Source of the DNA: Clostridia bacterium
GTDB lineage: Bacteria > Aerophobota > Aerophobia > Aerophobales > AE-B3A
Direction: 5' to 3'
DNA length: 6,955 nt
Assembly (NCBI GenBank): GCA_030610745.1
Contig: JAUWRC010000081.1
Coordinates: 1-6,955, forward strand
Shown here: positions 1 through 5,666 of the stretch, in pieces
Layout: every line of letters starts with the position of its first letter
How positions within the stretch are numbered: position 1 is the first letter of the stretch
The notes under the pieces: model-generated
What the model was told of the DNA's origin: nothing
What the model saw: only the letters and a program-made list of their open reading frames with translations
The model's database searches: none
Program-made: the position numbers and the translations under genes

Positions 1-153
1 TTCCTCTTTGCTGAATTTCTCATATACTGTGTGCAAAGTAGTTATCAGGGGAATATGGAAGGACTTAAGCTTATAGAGCAAAGAAATTATACTCATTTTC
101 TTACATCCTCCATACAAGCCATATTCATGTTGAATGTGGACAAAAACCCTTAT
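1..153 (-). pseudogene. GT4-family glycosyltransferase remnant, N-terminal part missing, runs off the left edge
   Basis: On the minus strand, 51 codons are open from 153 to the window edge. They contain VHIQHEYGLYGG followed after about 20 residues by IPLITTLHTVYE. In the GT4 glycosyltransferases I know, an IQHE(Y/F)G(I/L)(F/Y)GG motif followed by P(V/L)(V/I)TTLHTV lies about 80-100 residues after the start. Here the frame is closed by TGA at 154-156, just before the motif. Another 12 codons in the same frame (157-192, SFLKYESISSIN) could be decayed N-terminal sequence, after which the frame stops again and the kinase leader begins. So the N-terminal acceptor-side lobe is absent. The family would transfer a nucleotide-activated sugar in the cytoplasm or at the membrane. 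The rest of the gene lies left of the window. A sequencing error at 154-156 would not rescue it, because about 80 upstream codons are missing. Confidence 0.62.
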
Positions 154-165
154 TCAGTTTATACT
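137..165 (+). promoter_or_regulatory. Promoter of the FGGY kinase gene
   Basis: A -35 box TGGACA (137-142, 5/6 to TTGACA) is followed after exactly 17 nt by TATACT (160-165, 5/6 to TATAAT). The predicted start of transcription is near 172, giving a leader of about 58 nt to the ATG at 230. The -35 hexamer equals the half-site of the palindromes at 5314-5329 and 5416-5431, which may be chance or a shared regulator. The promoter lies antisense within the glycosyltransferase remnant. Confidence 0.55.
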
Positions 166-229
166 TGAGATAGATTCGTATTTCAAAAACGATCAAGGAG
201 AAAACCTTAAATACGAGGTGAATACGATT

Positions 230-1792
230 ATGCCAGAGTATCTTACTGCGATAGACGTAGGCACAACAGGATGCCGCACAATGGTATTTGATTTGAACGG
301 TCGAGTTATTGCAACTGCGTATCAGGAGTACAATAGTTATTATCCTAAACCTACTTGGGTTGAGCAGAATGCAGAAGATTGGTGGAAAGCTGCATGTTAC
401 ACTACAAAAAAATGCATTTACAGTATGAAAGGGACAGTCAATGTTAAAGCTATAAAGGCTGTATCTGTGACGAACCAGCGTGAGAGTGTTGTACCTCTCG
501 ATTCTAAGGGTCGAGAATTACGTAGCGCAATAATTTGGCAGGATAGGCGTTCCCAACCAGAATGTGAGCAAATCGCAGACGATATCGGTAAACGAAAGGT
601 ATTCTCGATAACAGGTCTAACTATAGATCCGTATTTTTCAGCATCGAAAATATTATGGATCAAACACCATGAACCTAAAGTTTTTAAGTCAACTGATAAA
701 TTCTTATTAGTACACGATTATATAATCCATAAACTTACCGATGAGTACGTTACAGATTACTCGAATGCTTCCCGAACACTAATGTTTGATATTAAAACTT
801 TCAAATGGTCGGAGGAATTATGTAATTATATTGGTGTTGATGAATCCCAGCTCCCGACCCTCTGTCCTTCAGGTACGATTGTTGGTCAGGTTACAGTAGC
901 TGCAGCTAAGGCTACTGGTCTTAGAGCAGGAACAGAAGTAGTTAGCGGTGGCGGCGACCAGCAATGTGCTGCGCTAGGTCTAGGTGTAGTGCAACCCGGT
1001 CGGGTCAAAGCAACTACAGGCACAGGAACGTTTGTGCTGGCACCTATCGATAAACCTATATTCGATCCAGAAATGAGACTACTGCTCTCAGCGCATGTAT
1101 GCCCAAATAAATGGGTTCTAGAAGCGAGCATATTTACTACTGGTGCAGTTTATCGGTGGTGTAGAGACAATTTTTGTGAACTCGAGAAGAACAAAGCCAA
1201 GCAATCCCGCAAACAATATAAAAAAAGGGGAATCCTTTCGGCATATCAACTGATGGATAAATCCGCAGCTACATCACCCCCAGGCGCCAATGGATTGTTG
1301 GTACTGCCTCATTTTGCAGGTGCCGGCGCACCATACTGGAACCCTCTTGCTAAAGGCGTGATATTGGGTTTATCTCTAGGACATACAAAAGCAGATGTGT
1401 TACGTGCTGTAATGGAAAGTTGTAGTTTCGAAGTAAGGAAGAACCTGGATGTAATGCGCTCGTTAGATATAAGGGTGAGCGAACTTCGAGTGGCCGGTGG
1501 CGGAGCCAAGTCCAAATTGTGGAATACGATCCAATCTGATATTTGTAAGGTGTCTGTAATTAATAGTGTTGTTGAGGAAGCTACTGCCTTGGGCGCTGCG
1601 ATGCTCGCAGGTATCGGATGTGGCATCTTTAAGAGTATTGATGAGGCAGTCACCCGAATGGTGCATATGAGACGGGTTATCAAACCGAACTCTGCGGTCG
1701 TCAGTAAGTACGATATGATTTATTCAGCATATAACAAACTGTACGATGTATTAAGAGCATCGAGAATCTATGAGCGATTGGATCGTACTTGA
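230..1792 (+). CDS. FGGY-family carbohydrate/polyol kinase, glycerol-kinase-like substrate pocket
   Basis: A 520-residue cytoplasmic kinase that would transfer the ATP gamma-phosphate to a polyol or sugar hydroxyl. Visible motifs: phosphate-binding IDVGTTG (8-14), NQRE (82-85), WQDRR (103-107), IDPYFSASK (132-140), catalytic base D243 in GGGDQQ, ATP-site TTGTGTF (262-268) and GGGAKS (423-428). R84, E85, Y135 and D243 match the glycerol-contacting residues of E. coli glycerol kinase (R83, E84, Y135, D245), whereas xylulokinases usually have MHG in place of QRE. The second half (GLGVVQPGRV, DPEM, PPGANGLLVLP, GAGAPYW) looks more like xylulokinase and autoinducer-2 kinase. The start at 230 is preferred over ATG 134 because GAGGTG (215-220) sits 9 nt upstream and 134 lies before the promoter. 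The gene converges on the oxidoreductase operon with a 33-nt gap. Glycerol is the favoured substrate; another small polyol is possible. Confidence 0.9.
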   Translation: MPEYLTAIDVGTTGCRTMVFDLNGRVIATAYQEYNSYYPKPTWVEQNAEDWWKAACYTTKKCIYSMKGTVNVKAIKAVSVTNQRESVVPLDSKGRELRSAIIWQDRRSQPECEQIADDIGKRKVFSITGLTIDPYFSASKILWIKHHEPKVFKSTDKFLLVHDYIIHKLTDEYVTDYSNASRTLMFDIKTFKWSEELCNYIGVDESQLPTLCPSGTIVGQVTVAAAKATGLRAGTEVVSGGGDQQCAALGLGVVQPGRVKATTGTGTFVLAPIDKPIFDPEMRLLLSAHVCPNKWVLEASIFTTGAVYRWCRDNFCELEKNKAKQSRKQYKKRGILSAYQLMDKSAATSPPGANGLLVLPHFAGAGAPYWNPLAKGVILGLSLGHTKADVLRAVMESCSFEVRKNLDVMRSLDIRVSELRVAGGGAKSKLWNTIQSDICKVSVINSVVEEATALGAAMLAGIGCGIFKSIDEAVTRMVHMRRVIKPNSAVVSKYDMIYSAYNKLYDVLRASRIYERLDRT

Positions 1793-1825
1793 CTAAAATG
1801 ACGGATTATGTGGGATTATGTAGAA

Positions 1826-2197
1826 TCAGGATTTAAGTCTTCTTGTAGCAATAACATTGACGGCTGTTTTCAGAATATTAGATGCTATTATTTGTCCTAT
1901 CTCTATGGGAGTTTCTACCTCAATATTGGCTAAATATTGCATACACTCTCTAAGTTTCTCCTTAGGGATAGGTTTATCGGTTCTTACGGGTAATAAAGGA
2001 GACGAATCGCTATTTTTTACTTTGATAGTTGTAGTAAGTACTCTTTGGGGATTATAAAACTCCTGCTCGGCATATTCTTTGCCCCGCCGACACCCGTTGC
2101 TCTCCAGAGAAACTATCTTTTTGTTTTTCACTCTGATTTTTATCTGGCAACTAAGAGGACAGATTATACAAATAATTTCCCGCGTCTTATCCATCAT
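1826..2197 (-). CDS. DUF1667 domain protein, four-cysteine partner of the flavin oxidoreductases
   Basis: A 123-residue protein of the DUF1667 family, third gene of the minus-strand operon. The N-terminus has C10-x2-C13-x3-C17 (CIICPLSC) and a fourth cysteine at C36 in SNGCRRG, followed by KEYAEQE and the family's NPQRVLTTTIKV and PVRTDKPIPKEKL stretches. The spacing resembles the Fe-S pocket at the N-terminus of molybdopterin oxidoreductases, so a cluster or zinc site is likely, but this is inference. No signal peptide or membrane segment is visible. Its ATG overlaps the stop of the upstream oxidoreductase by 4 nt (ATGA), which suggests translational coupling; GAAGG at 2204-2208 is the probable ribosome binding site. 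In the families I know, this gene is almost always beside a GlpA-like protein and an FAD/NAD(P) oxidoreductase, as here. Family call is firm; biochemical role is unproven. Confidence 0.88.
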   Translation of the reverse strand: MMDKTREIICIICPLSCQIKIRVKNKKIVSLESNGCRRGKEYAEQEFYNPQRVLTTTIKVKNSDSSPLLPVRTDKPIPKEKLRECMQYLANIEVETPIEIGQIIASNILKTAVNVIATRRLKS

Positions 2198-3453
2198 TCT
2201 CTACCTTCTTTTATTATGCTAACTTCCACTTCATCTAAAGCATTCAGAAGAACAAGCTCTTTCAGAGAAAGTGTAGAGGTTAGTGTCTGGTTAGGATTAA
2301 CAAGAGGCTTTTTCACTTCCTTTATCCCCTGCCCCATTTTTAACTTAACACTTTTTTCGGGAGTCTTTACTCTTACAAAAATAGTTGTCATATCCTCGCC
2401 AGAAATCAATTGAGGAACCAAAGAATGAATATTTCTTCCGGGAATCAACTTAATTAATCTTTTCGGCTGTTTCAATTTACCTAAAGCATAAAGAGCAGCA
2501 TTTTTTCCTGCTATATCTCCTTCCAGACTGACATGGTCAACCAAATCATAAACCTGAACTACATTGCCACAAGCAAAAATTCCTTCCAGGCTGGTCTGCC
2601 TTCTTTCGTCGACAACAGGCCCTCCAGTGAAAGGATCCAATCGAACGCCAGCAGAAGAAGATAACTCATTTTCGGGTATAAGTCCTACCGATAAAAGTAA
2701 AGTATCACAGTCAATAAATTTCTCTGTGCCAGGAATAAATTCTTTCTCTTCATTGACTCTGGCAATAGTAACGGCTTCCACTCTATCTTTGCCGTGAATA
2801 AAGGAAATCGTATGTTCTAAAAACAAAGGAATATCAAAGTCATAAAGACATTGAACAACATTTCTGGTCAATCCACCCGGATAAGGCATTATCTCAACTA
2901 CTGCCTTTACCTCTGCTCCTTCCAGGGTTAATCGGCGGGCCATAATCAGTCCAATGTCTCCCGATCCCAGAATGACAATTCTCTTTCCTGGGAGATAACC
3001 CTCCAGATTAATCCACTGTTGGGCAACTCCAGCAGTGAGAATACCAGATGGGCGAGTACCGGGAATAGAAAGTGCCCCTCTAGACCTCTCTCTACAACCC
3101 ATGGCCAGAACCACACTCCCTGCTTCAATCTCGAAAATTCCCTCTTTAGCATTAATAGCTAGAATCTTTTTCTCTGGTCTAATATTCAAAACCATAGTCT
3201 CAAGCTTTACCTCTATTTTTAGCTCTTCAACTCTATCAATGAATCTTTGGGCATATTCAGGTCCAGTGAGATCCTCTTTGAATCTATGTAATCCGAAACC
3301 ATTATGAATACATTGGGGAAGTATCCCTCCTAATGTTTTATTGCGATCTAATATAGTGACTTTTTCTGCTCCGCCGGAGCTTGCCGCTATAGCTGCCGCT
3401 AAACCTGCTGGCCCACCTCCAACAACAGCAACGTCTACCTTTTGGATTCTCAC
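2194..3453 (-). CDS. FAD/NAD(P)-dependent oxidoreductase of the GlpA-like complex
   Basis: A 419-residue flavoprotein of the pyridine nucleotide-disulfide oxidoreductase fold, second in the operon. It has the FAD-binding GGGPAG (12-17), a GGILPQC segment around C48 followed by HNGFGLHRF, then MGCRERSRGALSIPGTRPSG, which is typical of the NAD(P)/FAD enzymes linked to glycerol-3-phosphate oxidation and of sarcosine-oxidase alpha-like proteins. A second nucleotide site (ILGSGDIG) lies mid-protein and GIFACGN marks the second FAD contact. It probably passes electrons between the GlpA-like dehydrogenase and NAD(P) or another carrier. Translation starts at GTG 3453, with AAGGAG (3460-3465) 6 nt upstream; the nearby ATG at 3458 meets a stop after one codon. 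The gap to the upstream gene is 30 nt. It is soluble, with no membrane segments. The direction and carrier used are inferred. Confidence 0.88.
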   Translation of the reverse strand: MRIQKVDVAVVGGGPAGLAAAIAASSGGAEKVTILDRNKTLGGILPQCIHNGFGLHRFKEDLTGPEYAQRFIDRVEELKIEVKLETMVLNIRPEKKILAINAKEGIFEIEAGSVVLAMGCRERSRGALSIPGTRPSGILTAGVAQQWINLEGYLPGKRIVILGSGDIGLIMARRLTLEGAEVKAVVEIMPYPGGLTRNVVQCLYDFDIPLFLEHTISFIHGKDRVEAVTIARVNEEKEFIPGTEKFIDCDTLLLSVGLIPENELSSSAGVRLDPFTGGPVVDERRQTSLEGIFACGNVVQVYDLVDHVSLEGDIAGKNAALYALGKLKQPKRLIKLIPGRNIHSLVPQLISGEDMTTIFVRVKTPEKSVKLKMGQGIKEVKKPLVNPNQTLTSTLSLKELVLLNALDEVEVSIIKEGRE

Positions 3454-3483
3454 CCCATTCTCCTTGGAAAATAATTATTTTTT

Positions 3484-4926
3484 TTACTTTTTCGTTAAAA
3501 CTATATTTGATTTCCTTCCTCTTTTGGTTACTTCCTCCACTTTGATACCTAATTCTCTGGCCAGTATCTGGACTATTCTAGGAGCGCAAAATCCACCCTG
3601 ACATCTTCCCATACCTGCCCTGGTTCTAAACTTCACACCATCCAGAGTTCTCGCTCCTCGTTTTATAGCTTCGATGACCTCCATCTCAGAGACAGTTTCA
3701 CAGCGGCAGATAATATTACCATATCTTTTATCTTTTTTTACTAAACGACCTTTTTCTCTGGAGGGAAGCTCGCGGAATCTAATCCATTTTTTACGAGATG
3801 GCTGATAATCTCTCTTTTTTCTCAACTTCAGCCCTTCCTGAGAGAGGATATCTACTACCATCTGGGCGATAGCTGGAGCAGCTGTCAAACCAGGAGAATC
3901 GATACCGACCACATTTATAAAGCCCTTGACTTTTTTGGATGGTGTGATAATAAAATCCCCTTTTTCACTTCCTGCTCTAATTCCGGCAAAAGAAGCAATG
4001 ATATTCTCAGAACTAATCTGAGGCACTAACTTCCTTACCCTGTTCAAAATCACTTGTAAATCTTCTCTGGATGTACTTAAATCTGATTTTTTCTCTATTC
4101 TTTTAGCTGTGGGTCCGATCATTAAGTTTCCATCCACAGTGGGAATAATCAAGACGCCCTTTGTTTCTTTTTGGGAGATAGGAAAGATGACATGTTTTAC
4201 CAGATCAGCTGTTTTCTTATCTAAAATATATTCCTCTCCTTTACGAAGTAAGAGGGTAAAATTCCTCGCTTCTACCATTGAGGCAATTTCATCGGCGAAG
4301 AGTCCGGCGGCATTGATTAGATAATCTGTTAAAATAAAACCATGCTTAGTTTCCACGCGTTTAAGCGCGCCATTTACAGAACTGATATTCTTTACCTCTG
4401 CATCAAGGATAACTTTTACCCCATTTTGCTGAGCATTTTCAGCTAGGGCTATAGTAAGCTCGTAAGGAGAGACAACAGCAAGGCCAGGAGCGTAAAGAGC
4501 AGCTTTTACTTTCTTTGTCAGGTTCGGCTCCATCTGGAAAAGAGCTTCTCCCTTTACGATTTTTAAACCTGGAACACCATTTAATTCTCCCTGGACCTTT
4601 AGTTTTTCTAGAATACCTAATTCTTCTTCTTTTAAAGCAACCAGAAGCGAACCGATTCTTTTAAGGGGGACGTCTAGCTCTTTACAGAGTTTATCGTACA
4701 TAACATTCCCAGAGAGACCAAGTTTTGCCTTAAGAGTTCCCGGCTGATCATGAAATCCGGGATGGATTATACCACTATTGGCTTTACTAGCACCAAATCC
4801 TACCTCTACTTCTTTCTCTACTAAAGTTATGCTAAGCTCATACCTGGAAAGCGCTCTGGCAATAGCCGTACCTATCACCCCGCCTCCTATAATAAGCACA
4901 TTGTTGGTTCTCATTTTTTTATCCAT
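3484..4926 (-). CDS. GlpA-like FAD-dependent glycerol-3-phosphate dehydrogenase with C-terminal BFD [2Fe-2S] domain
   Basis: A 480-residue flavoenzyme, first gene of the operon. An N-terminal DAO (D-amino-acid oxidase type) domain starts with GGGVIGTAIA (about 14-23) and has GASKANSGIIHPGFHD, as in anaerobic glycerol-3-phosphate dehydrogenase and L-2-hydroxyglutarate oxidase relatives. GFINVVGIDSPGLTAAPAIA is the second FAD contact. The C-terminal BFD-like domain has C407-x-C409-x32-C442-x4-C447, four ligands for a [2Fe-2S] cluster. The protein is about 60 residues shorter than E. coli GlpA and, unlike that system, no glpB or glpC follows; the two downstream genes replace them. Expected reaction: sn-glycerol 3-phosphate to dihydroxyacetone phosphate. 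Context with a glycerol-type kinase supports this, but another hydroxy acid or polyol phosphate cannot be excluded. Neither ATG 4926 nor ATG 4914 (residue 5) has a clear Shine-Dalgarno; a long structured leader precedes them. Confidence 0.87.
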   Translation of the reverse strand: MDKKMRTNNVLIIGGGVIGTAIARALSRYELSITLVEKEVEVGFGASKANSGIIHPGFHDQPGTLKAKLGLSGNVMYDKLCKELDVPLKRIGSLLVALKEEELGILEKLKVQGELNGVPGLKIVKGEALFQMEPNLTKKVKAALYAPGLAVVSPYELTIALAENAQQNGVKVILDAEVKNISSVNGALKRVETKHGFILTDYLINAAGLFADEIASMVEARNFTLLLRKGEEYILDKKTADLVKHVIFPISQKETKGVLIIPTVDGNLMIGPTAKRIEKKSDLSTSREDLQVILNRVRKLVPQISSENIIASFAGIRAGSEKGDFIITPSKKVKGFINVVGIDSPGLTAAPAIAQMVVDILSQEGLKLRKKRDYQPSRKKWIRFRELPSREKGRLVKKDKRYGNIICRCETVSEMEVIEAIKRGARTLDGVKFRTRAGMGRCQGGFCAPRIVQILARELGIKVEEVTKRGRKSNIVLTKK

Positions 4927-5150
4927 CAGTTTAGCGGTGGTCTATCAGCCAATTAAAAAAATGAACCACCGTTTTCAAGGATAAACATCATCCTTCACCA
5001 GTGGCTCTCTTTAAATCTCCACCGCCCGCTTGATTAATTCGATAGAAGAAATTTCCTTTTTGAGAACATACCTGTGTTCTCTGTTGTTTCACTTCCATCT
5101 CTAAAGAGATTGAGATGAATCTTTCCATCTCTCATAACTTATTCTTATTC
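4927..5150 (-). promoter_or_regulatory. Long structured 5' leader of the oxidoreductase operon, candidate attenuator or riboswitch
   Basis: The predicted transcript starts near 5150, so about 224 nt precede the first ATG. On the RNA strand, in order: AGAGATGGAA (5132-5123), CATCTC (5117-5112) and a second AGAGATGGAA (5102-5093), so one CATCTC can pair with either GAGATG; a hairpin GAGAACA/TGTTCTC with a 6-nt loop (5081-5062); then four mutually complementary segments. Segment 1 is CGGTGG (5024-5019), segment 2 is GCCACTG (5005-4999), segment 3 is CGGTGGT (4971-4965) and segment 4 is ACCACCG (4941-4935), 8 nt before the ATG. Pairing 2:3 would make a terminator; 1:2 or 3:4 would prevent it. I recognise no known riboswitch or T-box consensus, and no leader peptide rich in one amino acid. 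The ligand or protein, if any, is unknown; all pairings are read by eye. Confidence 0.5.
4955..5005 (-). terminator. Candidate conditional Rho-independent terminator in the operon leader
   Basis: On the minus strand GCCACTG (5005-4999) can pair with CGGTGGT (4971-4965), including two G-U pairs. Within it is a second perfect 6-bp hairpin AAGGAT/ATCCTT (4995-4990 with 4982-4977). The outer stem is followed by TCA and a run of seven T (4961-4955). The stem is imperfect, so strength is uncertain; being placed before an intact operon, it would have to be leaky or regulated. Confidence 0.42.
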
Positions 5151-5156
5151 ATTTAC

Positions 5157-5186
5157 ATTATATTCATCCAGGAGGACAATTGTCAA
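5157..5186 (-). promoter_or_regulatory. Sigma-A type promoter of the oxidoreductase operon
   Basis: Read on the minus strand, a perfect -35 box TTGACA (5186-5181) and a perfect -10 box TATAAT (5162-5157) are separated by 18 nt. Transcription should start near 5150 and run leftwards into the GlpA-like gene. No other gene on this strand could use it. Confidence 0.78.
5175..5184. promoter_or_regulatory. Palindrome overlapping the -35 box of the operon promoter
   Basis: GACAATTGTC is a perfect 10-nt palindrome overlapping TTGACA of the operon promoter. A bound protein would block RNA polymerase. It resembles the TGGACA/TGTCCA palindromes further right but has a 2-nt rather than 4-nt centre, so it may not bind the same protein. 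Confidence 0.3.
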
Positions 5187-5309
5187 GTTAGGTATTTACT
5201 TGAGAAAGAGCCAAGTTCAGATAAAATTTCTGATAAAAACTAGAGGTTTTTCACATCTCTCCCAGGAAAATCACCAAAGGAAAGACTGATATTAAGGATA
5301 ATTTTGTAC

Positions 5310-5333
5310 AAAGTGGACAATAATGTCCACTTT
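5310..5333. promoter_or_regulatory. Palindromic operator candidate, site 1
   Basis: AAAGTGGACA and TGTCCACTTT form perfect 10-bp arms around ATAA. The core TGGACA-ATAA-TGTCCA is at 5314-5329. A further half-site-like TGTACA lies at 5305-5310. The arms followed by T also look like a small terminator hairpin on the plus strand, but the recurrence of the core at two more places favours a protein-binding site. Confidence 0.55.
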
Positions 5334-5415
5334 TTTGACCTCTCCAGAGGCTTCAAACCCAGACAAAGACTAAACTTTAGCGAATTAAAAATAGTTTTTT
5401 ATAGAAAAAAGAGAA

Positions 5416-5431
5416 TGGACAATATTGTCCA
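5416..5431. promoter_or_regulatory. Palindromic operator candidate, site 2
   Basis: TGGACAATATTGTCCA is a perfect 16-nt palindrome. Its centre lies 102 bp from the centre of site 1, and it shares all 12 outer bases with that site. No run of T follows, so a terminator reading does not fit. Confidence 0.55.
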
Positions 5432-5494
5432 CACTCCCTGTGGCTCTCCAAAAGCTGAAATCCAAGCATCTCTAACATAATTTTTTTTCAAAAA

Positions 5495-5510
5495 TGTACA
5501 AAATTGGCCA
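5495..5510. promoter_or_regulatory. Degenerate palindromic operator candidate, site 3
   Basis: TGTACAAAATTGGCCA matches site 2 at 13 of 16 positions, with one change in each half-site and one in the centre. It closes the third tandem module. The centre is 79 bp from that of site 2. Confidence 0.38.
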
Positions 5511-5623
5511 AAAACGGTAAAGAAATTTTTAGGAAGGTTAAAAATGTTCACCCTTAAAAAATCTCTAAATCCTTACTGAGAGGGTAATTGGGTACCATCT
5601 GAATAAGTGGATTTTTTAGTAAG

Positions 5624-5653
5624 TTCAAAATTGGCAGAAAAATTGCATATATT
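5624..5653 (+). promoter_or_regulatory. Probable promoter of the LacI-family gene
   Basis: TTCAAA (5624-5629, 4/6 to the -35 consensus) and TATATT (5648-5653, 5/6 to the -10 consensus) are 18 nt apart. Transcription would start near 5660, just before the operator candidate at 5667-5680. TTGGCA at 5631 is a better -35 box but has no good -10 box at the right distance. The stretch 5511-5623 before it shows nothing I can name. Confidence 0.42.
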
Positions 5654-5666
5654 TGGATAGAAGAAA

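Larger units (their letters stand above)
5246..5510. repeat. Three imperfect tandem modules, each ending in a TGGACA palindrome
   Basis: Unit A (about 5246-5330), unit B (about 5331-5431) and unit C (about 5432-5510) share an order of blocks. CTCTCC occurs at 5257, 5340 and 5444; AAAGACT at 5281 and 5365; an ATTAAnnATAnTTTT block at 5291 and 5384, with a shorter ATAATTTT at 5477 in C; and a palindrome closes each unit (5314-5329, 5416-5431, 5495-5510). A and B match best; C is more diverged. Unit lengths differ because of extra A/T-rich sequence in B. This looks like old duplication of a regulatory block with the palindrome kept. Alignment is by eye. No open frame of note is present. Confidence 0.5.

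Noticed and set aside
94..111. Minus-strand ATG at 96 with GGAGG at 111-107 as a real start of the left glycosyltransferase
   Set aside because: The GGAGG is the codon pair for the conserved Gly-Gly of the GT4 motif, and the open frame with family motifs extends upstream of it, so the resemblance to a ribosome site is probably accidental.
1..168. Plus-strand open frame 1-168 as the end of an upstream gene
   Set aside because: Its 55 residues match nothing I recognise, while the opposite strand of the same stretch carries a convincing GT4 motif.
134..229. ATG at 134 as an alternative start of the FGGY kinase, adding 32 residues
   Set aside because: The extra residues look unlike any FGGY N-terminus, the codon lies before the likely promoter, and the family pattern begins at MPEYLTAIDVGTTG with a good ribosome site 9 nt upstream of 230.
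1803..1821. Direct repeat GGATTATGT (1803-1811 and 1813-1821) in the gap between the kinase and the DUF1667 gene
   Set aside because: Only 9 bp, no hairpin or T run nearby, and no sign of a terminator or attachment site; it may be chance.
3456..3458. ATG at 3458 as start of the FAD/NAD(P) oxidoreductase
   Set aside because: It is out of frame and meets TGA after one codon; GTG at 3453 is in frame and correctly spaced from AAGGAG.
4927..5150. The leader as a T-box, cobalamin, glycine or guanidine riboswitch
   Set aside because: Short resemblances (GGTGG, GCCACTG, GAGAG) are present, but the ordered core motifs of these classes are not.
5310..5336. Palindrome 1 followed by T residues as a plus-strand Rho-independent terminator
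   Set aside because: There is no plus-strand gene before it to terminate, and the same core recurs at 5416-5431 without a T run.
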